NCBI GenBank assembly: GCA_029865945.1 | Contig: JARXAH010000026.1 | Span: forward strand, 38,670 to 102,669 | Origin: Bacteriovoracaceae bacterium | GTDB taxonomy: Bacteria > Bdellovibrionota > Bacteriovoracia > Bacteriovoracales > Bacteriovoracaceae | DNA: 64,000 nucleotides | Reading direction: 5' to 3' | Part shown: piece after piece, positions 34,648-43,715 of the stretch | How positions within the stretch are numbered: position 1 is the first letter of the stretch | Layout: each line of letters opens with the position of its first letter | The notes under the pieces: generated by a model | Told to the model about the DNA's origin: nothing | What the model saw: only the letters and a program-made list of their open reading frames with translations | Databases searched by the model: none | Translations under genes and position numbers: made by a program

Positions 34648-36807
34648 ATGAAGACTTTGTCTAAAATTCGCAACATTGGTATTTCGGCCCACATCGATTC
34701 TGGAAAGACCACACTTTCAGAACGAATTCTCTTTTATTGTAAAAAAATTCATAAAATTGAAGAAGTACGTGGCGGCGGTGACGGCGCGACGATGGATCAC
34801 ATGGAACTTGAAAAAGAAAAAGGGATCACGATTACTTCTGCTGCGACGTCAGTAGATTGGTATGGTCTCAACCGAGCGGGCCTTCCGTTTGCAGAAGGTG
34901 ACCAAAAAGAAATTAACATCAATTTAATTGATACTCCGGGACACGTGGATTTTACAGTAGAAGTAGAGCGTTCACTTCGCGTTCTTGATGGAGCGATCTT
35001 GGTTCTTTGTTCCGTTGCCGGTGTTCAGTCACAATCCATTACGGTGGATAGACAAATGCGCCGATATAAAGTTCCGCGTTTGGCCTTCTTTAATAAGATG
35101 GACCGGATGGGAGCTAACGTATTTAACGGTATTAAAGCTCTGAAAGAAAAATTGAATCATAATCCTGTTCTTATGCAACTTCCTATTGGGGCAGAAGAAC
35201 ATTTTAACGGTGTGATTGATTTGATTTATATGAAGGCCTATTTTTTCGATGGCGATAATGGGGAAACGGTTCGTGAAGAGGCCATTCCAGCAGATATGCA
35301 AGATATGGCGAAAGAATATCGCGATAAAATGCTAGATCAAATTTCAGAATTCAACGACAAAATGATGGAAGATTTATTGGAAGGTAAAGACATTCCTATC
35401 GAAGTCATTCATGAAACGGTTAAGAAGGGTGCTCAGTCATTAAAAATGACACCTGTGTATTTAGGATCAGCGTTTAAAAATAAAGGTGTTCAGCTACTTC
35501 TTAATGCTGTTGCTCGCTACTTACCAAGCCCTATTTCTTGTCAGCCGCCTAGAGCGATTGATAGCAATACTAATCAACCAGTACCTTTGGTGCCAACTCC
35601 AGAAAAACCATTTGTGGGAATGGCCTTTAAGATTACGGAAGAACAATTTGGTCAATTGACGTACACGCGGATTTATCAAGGGACTTTGAAAAAAGGTGAG
35701 ACGATTTATAACACGAGAACAGGAAAAAAAGTTCGCGTGGGCCGTCTTGTGCGCATGCACTCCAATGATCGAGAAAATATTGATGAAGCAGGCCCAGGAG
35801 ATATCGTAGCGATGATCGGGGTGGATTGCGCATCCGGGGATACGTTTGTTGGCGATGATTCTGTAACTCACTTGTCACTAGAGTCAATGCACGTTCCAGT
35901 TTCCGTAATTGAGTTATCAGTTAAAGCAAAAGATAAAGATAACCAAGCGAAGATGGCCAAAGGTCTTCAGCGCTTTATGAAAGAAGATCCTACGTTCCAT
36001 GTTTTTACTGACGAAGAATCAGGGGAAACAAGAATTGCAGGAATGGGAGAATTACACTTAGAGATTTACGTTGAACGATTGAAGCGTGAATACAAAGCGG
36101 AAGTAGATGTGGGAGCTCCTCAAGTAAACTACCGCGAAACGATTCGTCAGCAATCTAAGTTTGATTATACTCATAAAAAGCAAACGGGTGGTGCTGGACA
36201 ATTTGGTCAAGTTGTAGGGGAAATTCGCCCACTTACAGACGAAAATAAGGAAAAAGAAGATCAAGTGTTTCGTTTCAAAAACGAAATCAAGGGTGGATCC
36301 ATTCCAAGTGAATTTATTGGTTCATGTGAGAAAGGCTTTAAAGACGTTATGGATAAAGGCCCACTTGCGGCCTTCCCACTCATCAACGTAGATGTTTTTT
36401 TGCAAGACGGAAAATATCACGATGTGGATTCATCGGATTTGGCGTTTAGAATTGCGGCCCGTATGGGGATGAGACAAGCGGTGAAAAATGCAAGCCCTGT
36501 CTTGTTAGAGCCGATCATGAAAGTAGAAGTGGAATCGCCAAATGATTTCCAAGGTTTTGTGATTGGGGATTTAAGTTCAAGACGAGGAATCATTCAAGGA
36601 TCAGAGTCTAATGATACTGGTGATGCGATTATTGTCGCGCTCGTGCCACTCTCAGAAATGTTTGGTTATTCGACTGACTTGCGCTCAGGTACAGCAGGTA
36701 AAGCGACTTACACCATGGAATTTGCTAGGTACGCTGAGTGTCCTGCCAACGTTCAAGAAAAAGTAATTACTGAGAGAAAAGAAAAGCTAGCTCAACAAGA
36801 AGAGTAG
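34648..36807 (+). CDS. fusA: Elongation factor G, mitochondrial/spirochaete EFG1 type
   Basis: Translational GTPase that drives tRNA-mRNA translocation on the ribosome. The 719-residue protein has G1 (AHIDSGKTT, residues 14-22), G2/switch I (EKEKGITITSAAT), G3 (DTPGHVDF) and G4 (FFNKMDRMG), followed by domains II-V. The segment IEEVRGGGDGATMDHMELEK and HNPVLMQLPIG-type wording resemble mitochondrial GFM1 and the spdEFG1 group of spirochaetes, planctomycetes and deltaproteobacteria, not classic bacterial EF-G (AHIDAGKTT). In that group a second paralogue often handles ribosome recycling. It is not in a str operon here. Confidence 0.93.
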   Translation: MKTLSKIRNIGISAHIDSGKTTLSERILFYCKKIHKIEEVRGGGDGATMDHMELEKEKGITITSAATSVDWYGLNRAGLPFAEGDQKEININLIDTPGHVDFTVEVERSLRVLDGAILVLCSVAGVQSQSITVDRQMRRYKVPRLAFFNKMDRMGANVFNGIKALKEKLNHNPVLMQLPIGAEEHFNGVIDLIYMKAYFFDGDNGETVREEAIPADMQDMAKEYRDKMLDQISEFNDKMMEDLLEGKDIPIEVIHETVKKGAQSLKMTPVYLGSAFKNKGVQLLLNAVARYLPSPISCQPPRAIDSNTNQPVPLVPTPEKPFVGMAFKITEEQFGQLTYTRIYQGTLKKGETIYNTRTGKKVRVGRLVRMHSNDRENIDEAGPGDIVAMIGVDCASGDTFVGDDSVTHLSLESMHVPVSVIELSVKAKDKDNQAKMAKGLQRFMKEDPTFHVFTDEESGETRIAGMGELHLEIYVERLKREYKAEVDVGAPQVNYRETIRQQSKFDYTHKKQTGGAGQFGQVVGEIRPLTDENKEKEDQVFRFKNEIKGGSIPSEFIGSCEKGFKDVMDKGPLAAFPLINVDVFLQDGKYHDVDSSDLAFRIAARMGMRQAVKNASPVLLEPIMKVEVESPNDFQGFVIGDLSSRRGIIQGSESNDTGDAIIVALVPLSEMFGYSTDLRSGTAGKATYTMEFARYAECPANVQEKVITERKEKLAQQEE

Positions 36808-36878
36808 CGAGCAGTGTTGCAATAGCATAAATAGCCTCAGTTTGGTGGAAAATATAAGAACTTTATTGATAAAAATGT

Positions 36879-37003
36879 CTGATTCGGCAAATCCGAGGTA
36901 TGCAAGGAGCAGAATCGTGACCGACTGAGGCTTGGTTAATACCAAGCCGCAAGGAAGGGAGTGATTCTGGCGACACAGCAGACCGACGGATTTCCCGAAT
37001 CAG
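36879..37003. repeat. Palindromic element E
   Basis: Inverted repeat of 125 bp between fusA and the LysR gene. The outer arms are CTGATTCGGCAAATCCG (36879-36895) and CGGATTTCCCGAATCAG (36987-37003). A second pair is AGAATC/GATTCT (36911-36916, 36963-36968). The core is TGAG, then the GGCTTGG/CCAAGCC hairpin (36929-36935, 36942-36948), then GCAAG. The stem sequence differs from A, B and C while the flanks persist. Its end is 14 bases before the LysR ATG. Confidence 0.82.
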
Positions 37004-37017
37004 GAAGAGAAGTTGGA

Positions 37018-37914
37018 ATGTTTTTAGAATCATCCCATTTATCGACTTTAATTGCCGTTGCTGATCACGGAAGTTTTTCTAAGGCGGCAGACGTTTTGGG
37101 CATTACCCAGTCTGCCGTTTCTCAAAATATAAAAAAATTAGAATCCATCATTGGTGTTCCCTTAATTGCGAAGACCGCCAAAGCTTCACTGCTTACGTCA
37201 GAGGGCGAAAAATTAGTTAACGTCGCAAGGTCTTATGGCCACAAGATGAGTGAAGTTCTTGAAGACATCACCAAAGGCCAAGAAGAAAATGATCGTGGAG
37301 AAATTTCCCTTGGTACTTTAATGGGCCTGGGAAAATCATGGTTGGCCCCACTGGTGATTGATTTTTTGATGCTCTATCCGAAAATTAAAATAAAAGTTGA
37401 GCTGGGCGGCCCAGATGAACTTATTGAGTTATTTGAAAAACAAAAAATAGATATCCTCATTCTTCCAGGACCACAGGTTCCTGCTTATGTGGACGCGACA
37501 CTACTTCAACAAGAAAAAATCACCTTAGTGATTCCTCAAGATGAAAAATTTAAAATAGACTCGCAAACAAGTTTGAAAGACTTGCTTGAATATCCTTTAA
37601 TTTTTTTTCAAGATCGAGATCCCCTTTTTTATCAATGGTGTAAGGCCCAATTCGGCGTGACCCCAAGGTTTACTAATCCTCGCATGACGATCAATAGCTT
37701 TGGGCACATTTTGAGGGCGATTGGATCGGGAATGGGAATTGCCGTTTTACCGACACACGTTTACGATCATTATGTTCTCTTTAAAGATAAAGTCCGCACG
37801 TTAGGTGCGAAGTATGAAGTGGATAATCATGGTATCTATTTTATTACTCAGCAAGGCCAGCATGCTAAGCGCATTCAGTTGTTGCAAAATTTTTTAATGA
37901 AAAACCAAATTTAA
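37018..37914 (+). CDS. LysR-family transcriptional regulator
   Basis: A 298-residue DNA-binding regulator. The N-terminal winged helix-turn-helix is clear (HGSFSKAADVLGITQSAVSQ, NIKKLESIIGVPLI). The C-terminal effector domain spans about 95-295 (LGTLMGLGKSWLAPLVIDFL). ATG 37018 fits the family start; codons before it lie in palindromic element E, whose 3' flank supplies the GGAAGAGAAG ribosome binding region. It is nine bases upstream of the aldolase gene on the same strand, so control of central carbon flow is possible but unproven. The effector is unknown. Confidence 0.93.
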   Translation: MFLESSHLSTLIAVADHGSFSKAADVLGITQSAVSQNIKKLESIIGVPLIAKTAKASLLTSEGEKLVNVARSYGHKMSEVLEDITKGQEENDRGEISLGTLMGLGKSWLAPLVIDFLMLYPKIKIKVELGGPDELIELFEKQKIDILILPGPQVPAYVDATLLQQEKITLVIPQDEKFKIDSQTSLKDLLEYPLIFFQDRDPLFYQWCKAQFGVTPRFTNPRMTINSFGHILRAIGSGMGIAVLPTHVYDHYVLFKDKVRTLGAKYEVDNHGIYFITQQGQHAKRIQLLQNFLMKNQI

Positions 37915-37923
37915 GGGAGCTCT

Positions 37924-39060
37924 ATGAATTTTAAAATTCCATCACTAAATAGTGGCCGAAAGTTTTCTGATAACATGCACTCGGCCCATGAATTGATGTT
38001 GCTGGGAAAATCAGGAAAGAAAGGAAATAAAACTGATAAGCGTTACGCCATTCCCGCATTTAATGTGACTACCTATCAAGGGATTGATGCGGTGATGGAA
38101 GCGGCCGAGAGCTTAGGGTCTTCGGCGTTACTCGCGTTTTCCAATTCAGCGCTCAAGCATTTTGGACGTGGCGATGCGATTCGCGGATTAGAATTTGTCT
38201 CTCAATATGTGTCATTGGCGGCCAAGTATTCTAGCGTGAAAGTGGCAACGCACTTAGATCACGGCGATTACTTAAGCGATAGTGGTCGCAAGGTAGTACA
38301 AGCGGCGGTGCGAACGCTAACGAGTGTGATGGCCGATAACTCTACTGATCATAAGACTGAGTCATCGACCGAACTTGGTGTCAATATTGAAGCGACCAGG
38401 GAAGTGGTGATGATGGCGCACCCACAGGGAGTGAGTGTGGAAGGGGAGTTGGGAGTACTCGCCGGAGTGGAAGATGAGGATACCCACTCGGAAACAAGTA
38501 CCTACACAGATCCAGAGGAACTTAAGCGTTTCTTAATTGAAACGGGCGTGTTGATGCTTGCGCCTACTATTGGAACCATGCACGGCCCCAATAAAGGGAA
38601 GCCAGGGCAAAAAGTTAAACTCAATATTGAACTTGCCCATCAGTGTTTAAAAATTGCTGATACCATCAATAAAGAAATTGTGTTTGTGGCCCACGGCGCC
38701 TCCACGCTCTATCCTGCTGTGATTAATTTTGCGGTGGAAAATTTGAAGCTCATGGGAGTTTGTAGCGAGCAAGCGAAGACGTGGCAAAACTTTGTAGGAA
38801 CAGATTGGGATCAAATTGAAGGATTACTGCAGGCCGGTTTTTGTAAAATCAATACCGATACCGAAAATCGCCAAACCTATGTTGCCTCTTTAATTGGAGC
38901 GTTAAAAGAAAATGCGGCGAAGATTGATATTCGTCACTACGATAAAGTGACAACTAAGGCGCTAGTGCAAAGCTATCAGCAAAAATTAATCATGTCAGGG
39001 AACGTGGGTGTATGGCACGAACCGAAGATTGATGTGGGGAATTTTAAGTTTAGTTTGTAG
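37924..39060 (+). CDS. fba: Fructose-bisphosphate aldolase, class II
   Basis: Zinc-dependent aldolase of glycolysis and gluconeogenesis that interconverts fructose-1,6-bisphosphate with dihydroxyacetone phosphate and glyceraldehyde-3-phosphate. The 378-residue protein has the zinc ligand segment VATHLDHGDYLSDSG, SVEGELGVLAGVEDE, GTMHGPNKG, the catalytic VAHGASTLYP and INTDTENR. The product is at the longer, type-B-like end of the class. An AGGGAG site (37914-37919) precedes the start. It is cotranscribed with the LysR gene and convergent with the next gene, with only four bases between stops. Confidence 0.94.
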   Translation: MNFKIPSLNSGRKFSDNMHSAHELMLLGKSGKKGNKTDKRYAIPAFNVTTYQGIDAVMEAAESLGSSALLAFSNSALKHFGRGDAIRGLEFVSQYVSLAAKYSSVKVATHLDHGDYLSDSGRKVVQAAVRTLTSVMADNSTDHKTESSTELGVNIEATREVVMMAHPQGVSVEGELGVLAGVEDEDTHSETSTYTDPEELKRFLIETGVLMLAPTIGTMHGPNKGKPGQKVKLNIELAHQCLKIADTINKEIVFVAHGASTLYPAVINFAVENLKLMGVCSEQAKTWQNFVGTDWDQIEGLLQAGFCKINTDTENRQTYVASLIGALKENAAKIDIRHYDKVTTKALVQSYQQKLIMSGNVGVWHEPKIDVGNFKFSL

Positions 39061-39064
39061 CCAT

Positions 39065-40900
39065 TTAAGGTTCCAATACATTTCTTAAGTTTGTCCCACA
39101 AATATTTTTGATATAAATCTTGGGTGCGAACTCGTTAATTTGAATTAATTGTTTTTTAATCGTTTCAAAATCCTCATTATTAAATTTTTGCATTTCATCT
39201 ATACCTGACTGTGTGAGTAAATGATGAGGGACCCAAGCGGAAAAGAGTCTAGACTGTATGGCATGTTTTCCTAAAAGTGATCTTTGAGCAGATTCTAGTA
39301 ACAATTCGATATTTTTATATTCAAGCTCACTTATGACAAATGAATTTGTATGTTGAGTTTTTTCGAAGAAAAGAAGAATTGAAATTAATTTTAAGGTGGA
39401 TTCCTTGTTACTTATTTTCATTACAACTTCATTGGAGATTGGATCTATATCGGCCAATTGGTAGTACTTTAATAAATCAATATAGACACTTCTTAAAACA
39501 AAAAAGTAATTTTGCATCATATTCCACGCTTCGTGGCGTGGAAGTGTTTGGAGAAATTTCGAATTTTTCCACCATCCATTATTGTCAGCATTTAGGACTG
39601 GTTCTAAATGTTCTAGGGAGAAAAATAAATGGTCCCAACCAAAATTTTGCTTTAATAGGGCCGCCGCAGTTTCAAGATCAATATAATAACTATCATCAGC
39701 TGAATAAAATAAACTTTGTTTTAATCCTGTAAATTGATAGAAGGGCCTAAAACCATTGAGCCCAAGTTCAAATTCTTCAAGCACGGTCAAATATCTATCT
39801 TTTGGAATGCCCCATTCTAAAGCAAATCTCAGCGCTGATTGATAGGTACCTCGTTCATTCTTAATATAGTCAGGTAATAGGATACTGTTTACGAGAAATT
39901 CTTTTAAATTTCTCCCCATACTTTGGGGGTCGAAGATGCATGTGTATGAACAGTTACCAATGGAAATTTTACCCTTCGGTTCGTTATTACTTTTAAATCC
40001 AATCATCTTAAAAAATATTGATTGTTCGGGGTTGGGATTTCTCAGACCACTATTTTGATTGGCCGGCTCTTGATCCGCATAATCATAACCTAGGGCCATG
40101 ATATTTTTTGTAATTGAATTATTTTCATCGGGTGCAATTTTAAATCCATATGAGGATGAAAGAAGATCATAAAAAAAACGAAACATTTTTGAAGTGTCTC
40201 TATAGGCAATAAAACTTTTTCCATTATTGAAAATTTGATCAAATTTATCTTTGAAGAAAGGTGGTATTTGTGGGCCTAGAATGCGGTTTACTTCTCGAAC
40301 AAACATTTCATTTTGTAAGAAACTTTCTATATGCAGGAGTTTTATAAAGCGATACGTTTGATTGGTCATTAATTTATTGTTTTTAATATGTTCGCGTAGT
40401 TTTAACAAATAATAATGAAATGCATTGTAAAGAGATGCTGCACTTTCTTCGTCTTTTATGGGATTAGAAAAATATAAATTTTGTTTTATCCAATCCCAAT
40501 CCTTTAGGAAAGATTCTCCTGTTAGTTGCAGTCGGTCAGGAAGATTATCCTGCCTAGAAAACATTAAACTCGAGTCGTAAGGAATACTATTTGTTTGATC
40601 TGTTGGTGAAAATTGGTCAATTAAATTATTTAAATTTTCGATTATTTCATTATAAAGAGCTTCGGCGTCTTTATCACCTACAAGTGAGATGGGAAATTCG
40701 ATGTAAGATAGTGAGCGATCTATTAATAAGTAGTTTTGATTATTCCAAATAAATGGTTTAGATAAAGTTTTGTCTGCAGAATTATAAAATAGCTTCGCAG
40801 TGGGATAATTTTTGATAGTAGATAAAGTGGGATCTACGGCCGCGAAAACAGAATTAAAATAAAAAATAGCTATGAGAAAATAAAATCGATATCTGGCCAT
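39065..40900 (-). CDS. Large secreted protein of unknown function
   Basis: I do not recognise this 611-residue protein. It has a signal peptide (MARYRFYFLIAIFYFNSVFA). The mature sequence is rich in Phe, Tyr, Asn and Leu and appears mainly helical, with short cysteine-containing parts at about 317-321 (GNCSYTCIF) and near the end. No transmembrane helix or catalytic motif stands out. It is transcribed alone. Like the secreted unknowns at 7.7 kb and 62.6 kb it is AT-rich and Asn-rich, but I see no alignable sequence among the three. Confidence 0.7.
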   Translation of the reverse strand: MARYRFYFLIAIFYFNSVFAAVDPTLSTIKNYPTAKLFYNSADKTLSKPFIWNNQNYLLIDRSLSYIEFPISLVGDKDAEALYNEIIENLNNLIDQFSPTDQTNSIPYDSSLMFSRQDNLPDRLQLTGESFLKDWDWIKQNLYFSNPIKDEESAASLYNAFHYYLLKLREHIKNNKLMTNQTYRFIKLLHIESFLQNEMFVREVNRILGPQIPPFFKDKFDQIFNNGKSFIAYRDTSKMFRFFYDLLSSSYGFKIAPDENNSITKNIMALGYDYADQEPANQNSGLRNPNPEQSIFFKMIGFKSNNEPKGKISIGNCSYTCIFDPQSMGRNLKEFLVNSILLPDYIKNERGTYQSALRFALEWGIPKDRYLTVLEEFELGLNGFRPFYQFTGLKQSLFYSADDSYYIDLETAAALLKQNFGWDHLFFSLEHLEPVLNADNNGWWKNSKFLQTLPRHEAWNMMQNYFFVLRSVYIDLLKYYQLADIDPISNEVVMKISNKESTLKLISILLFFEKTQHTNSFVISELEYKNIELLLESAQRSLLGKHAIQSRLFSAWVPHHLLTQSGIDEMQKFNNEDFETIKKQLIQINEFAPKIYIKNICGTNLRNVLEP

Positions 40901-41189
40901 GGGTAACTTCCCCTCAATTATTTTAGACCTACTTTCTAGTCTAAAGACTTTTGTAAAAATTTACACGTTTAGTCATAATCTTCCTTTCTCTTGGAAATAT
41001 TTTGGCCTTAAGACCGATTTAGTTCCATTTAGTTTACTGATGCCTATTAAAATGGTCGGTTATAGTAACCTTAAAGTCAGGTAATACGCTGAAAATTCAC
41101 GATTAACAAAATTTATCCCATGAAGAATCCATAATGTTACCTAAGACCCTTACTGGGCTTAAATTTTTGGTCATCTAGGAGTCGCGGTC

Positions 41190-41987
41190 ATGGATCAAAA
41201 TTCAGTCGCTCAACATAACCTTATTTCCTTTAGGCCTCAAAATTTATTTGAATCAATATTGAAATTTTATGGCTACCTAGGATCTGATCTTTATTCTCTT
41301 AAAGATGCCCTTCAAAAAAAAGAAATCTCTGTCGATGGAAAACACATAAAAAAAATTATTTCCATGGGTAGCGATCTTCATTTTATTATCTTTAAAAAAG
41401 ATGACCAAGTGGAGCGAGGCCTCTTTGTTAAGAAGTTGCCGCTAGATTTTAATCCCTTAGTCCTAAGAGCTAAGTATCCTTTACTTTCATTTTACAAGCA
41501 TTTAATGAAATCGTTTCATTGGTTTATGGCGCCCCTGGCCATGTTGTCAGTGGTAGTGTTTTTTACGTTTTTAATTTTAATGATGAAAGGCAACAGTGAA
41601 TCCATACTGTTGTCGGATTTAATTCACAAATCTCTCATTTGTGATCAAGATTGTGTGCGAAAGGTGGTGGACTTTAGTTATATCCAACTCCTCGTGCATG
41701 CTACCAATTTGGTTTACATTTTATTTCCCATTTTATTTTCGGTGCTTGCTTATTTTAAATTAAAAAATGTCTACATTCGTCGCGCAGTTATCATGCAAGG
41801 AATCTTAATGCTGGGAGTGGGGATTTCGATTGGTTTGAAAAATGACCAAAATTTTGCGGATGCCCAAGAGTATCAAAAATGGAACGAACTTAAAATTGAG
41901 ATTGGACTTGAAGATCATGAACTCTTGATTGCGCCCTTCTTAAGTAAAAATGAGAAACGCGAAATTGCCTCAGAGGAATCTCACTAG
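41190..41987 (+). CDS. Membrane protein of unknown function, three helices
   Basis: A 265-residue protein with a soluble N-terminal 105 residues (containing the basic KKEISVDGKHIKKII) and three predicted membrane helices at about 110-133, 165-190 and 196-212, then a short charged tail. Two cysteines (LICDQDCVRKV) lie between helices 1 and 2, probably outside the membrane. No family is recognised. It has a weak ribosome binding site and no operon partner. The stop codon lies inside a 12 bp tandem repeat. Confidence 0.65.
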   Translation: MDQNSVAQHNLISFRPQNLFESILKFYGYLGSDLYSLKDALQKKEISVDGKHIKKIISMGSDLHFIIFKKDDQVERGLFVKKLPLDFNPLVLRAKYPLLSFYKHLMKSFHWFMAPLAMLSVVVFFTFLILMMKGNSESILLSDLIHKSLICDQDCVRKVVDFSYIQLLVHATNLVYILFPILFSVLAYFKLKNVYIRRAVIMQGILMLGVGISIGLKNDQNFADAQEYQKWNELKIEIGLEDHELLIAPFLSKNEKREIASEESH

Positions 41988-42017
41988 CATTCCCATTAGT
42001 ATTCCCACTAGCTATCG
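41982..42017 (+). repeat. 12 bp tandem repeat over a stop codon
   Basis: Three 12-base units: CACTAGCATTCC, CATTAGTATTCC and the diverged CACTAGCTATCG. The TAG stop of the membrane protein (41985-41987) recurs in phase in each unit. Confidence 0.75.
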
Positions 42018-42197
42018 CCACTAAAAATAGTCACCCTCTAAGTTCACTTAAATCTAAAATCATATCGTTAGCGAGTTTTCTTTTTTTCCTCATTTATCTA
42101 TATAGCTGATTTGTTGTTGGCGAGCAGTCGACTTGCTGGCCCCCACCCCTCTCTTGATACAATGAGACAAGCTTCATTTAGGACGAAGGATTTTTTA

Positions 42198-42323
42198 ATA
42201 TACTGATGCAGGTTTGGTTTTCAAGAAGGAGAACGAGGGCAAAGAGCCGAGACGTGCTACAGCACGTCGCAGGCGATGAGATCCGAAGTTCGACGCACTG
42301 GAAAATCAAAACCGCATCAGTAT
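42198..42323. repeat. Palindromic element C
   Basis: Inverted repeat of 126 bp. The outer arms are TATACTGATGC (42198-42208) and GCATCAGTATA (42313-42323), continuing as GGTTTGGTTTTC and GAAAATCAAAACC. The core GAG, GACGTGC-TACA-GCACGTC hairpin and GCAG (42248-42271) is the same as in element B, while the arms resemble element G. It therefore links the two arm types into one family. The rest of the 464 bp gap (41988-42451) holds no further recognisable feature. Confidence 0.85.
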
Positions 42324-42451
42324 AGATGAAGTAATAGTTTGATAGAGTTTGTAGCACGTCCGTTCCAGCAGTACGTTGGTTAAAAAAACTCTCATCTTAC
42401 GAAGTTTTCTAGATTGCACTAGATGACGAGCCCTAGACAAGGAGTGTCTCC

Positions 42452-43564
42452 ATGGAATTGAGACATGTATTTCACAAGACGGCAATTATTCTTACTACGT
42501 TAGGAATGTATGCCTGCCAAAACACGGACTTTTATCAAAAAGTTCAAACGAATGGTTATACCACACCAGGTGATTCAGCAAATGAATTTACGACGGGAGG
42601 AACAACTTCCGGTGGTGCACCTACCGGTGGCTCGAGTGGCGGATCAAGTGGTGATGGATCTGGTGGGTCAACACCTGTACCAACGCCGACACCCACTTCA
42701 ACTGGAGGAACTTTTAATACCACGCAAACGCAAGTTGATAGACATAATCAAGCTGCTCAACAGAAGCTTGATATTCTTTTTGTGGTGGATAACTCAGGTT
42801 CGATGCGAGAGGAACAACAGGCCTTAGCATCAAATTTTGCAGCTTTTGCAAATGGTCTATTATCTGTTGATACGGATTTTAATATAGCTGTCACTTCAAC
42901 TGATCCAAGATCCTCTCCAGATGTGTGTGGAATTAATTATGCTGAGCGGTTTGATTTTACGTCGGCGTATGCACTATCAAATCCAGTGCAGTTTGTTACT
43001 AATTTTAAATCGGTTGTAAATATTGGTATCAATGGTTCAGGGCTTGAGTCTCCCGCTAAAGGAGCTTTACGTTTTTTTGAACGCTACCCTAATTGGATGA
43101 GAGAAGAAGCTTACTTGGCGATTATTGTTTTATCAGATGAAGATGAAAGTTCGCAAGGTACTGCCGAATTTTACGGAAATGCCATTAAGTCACTAAAGAC
43201 AAACTCAGGGCTTGTTACTTATGCTCCGATCGTTGATATTAATAGCGTACAAGCGGGACAATATGGTTTAAATGTTGGTGCGGCCAAGCACACTCTTATT
43301 TCCAATATGATGTCTTCGCCGAAAATGTTTAATATCTATGATGAATTTAGCTCTGAATTACATAGATTAATGAATTCATTGATTGAGTTGATTAATAGTT
43401 TTCCGTTATCTAAAACGCCATCTGATGTAAATACAATTGTGGTCAAAGTAAACGGTATCATTGTGACGTCTGGCTGGTCTTATTCACCATCTTCGAATTC
43501 AGTTGAATTTGTGAATAATCCTGTTTCTGGATCAACGATTGAAATTAGTTATGAGTATAACTAG
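42452..43564 (+). CDS. VWA-domain lipoprotein, CglB-like
   Basis: A 370-residue predicted surface lipoprotein. The leader ends in LGMYAC (Cys22). A Gly/Ser/Thr/Pro-rich stalk (about 35-90) precedes a von Willebrand A domain from about 107 (LDILFVVDNSGSMREEQQ, the metal-ion-dependent adhesion site; IIVLSDEDES). A beta-rich C-terminal module (about 310-370) follows. In Myxococcus, CglB is a VWA lipoprotein adhesin that works with the GltA/B/H barrels and GltC/K. The downstream barrel and TPR genes make a CglB-like role the best reading, though the terminator after this gene separates it from their operon. Homology to CglB itself was not tested. Confidence 0.8.
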   Translation: MELRHVFHKTAIILTTLGMYACQNTDFYQKVQTNGYTTPGDSANEFTTGGTTSGGAPTGGSSGGSSGDGSGGSTPVPTPTPTSTGGTFNTTQTQVDRHNQAAQQKLDILFVVDNSGSMREEQQALASNFAAFANGLLSVDTDFNIAVTSTDPRSSPDVCGINYAERFDFTSAYALSNPVQFVTNFKSVVNIGINGSGLESPAKGALRFFERYPNWMREEAYLAIIVLSDEDESSQGTAEFYGNAIKSLKTNSGLVTYAPIVDINSVQAGQYGLNVGAAKHTLISNMMSSPKMFNIYDEFSSELHRLMNSLIELINSFPLSKTPSDVNTIVVKVNGIIVTSGWSYSPSSNSVEFVNNPVSGSTIEISYEYN

Positions 43565-43629
43565 TTTTAAAGAGACAAAGAGACTGTTCTGATCTGGCAT
43601 CATATTCGGGTGTGAAAGTATCAAGTATT

Positions 43630-43678
43630 AAAGGATTCAAACTAAGCTAACGATAGGTAGTTTGAATCCTTTTTTTTT
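43630..43678 (+). terminator. Intrinsic terminator after the VWA lipoprotein gene
   Basis: AAGGATTCAAACTA (43631-43644) and TAGTTTGAATCCTT (43658-43671) form a perfect 14 bp stem with a 13-base loop, running into an uninterrupted T tract to 43678. It is a textbook rho-independent terminator, 38 bases before the next start codon. Confidence 0.9.
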
Positions 43679-43715
43679 ACAATTTTATTAATCGAACAAT
43701 AGAAGTGGGATTAGT

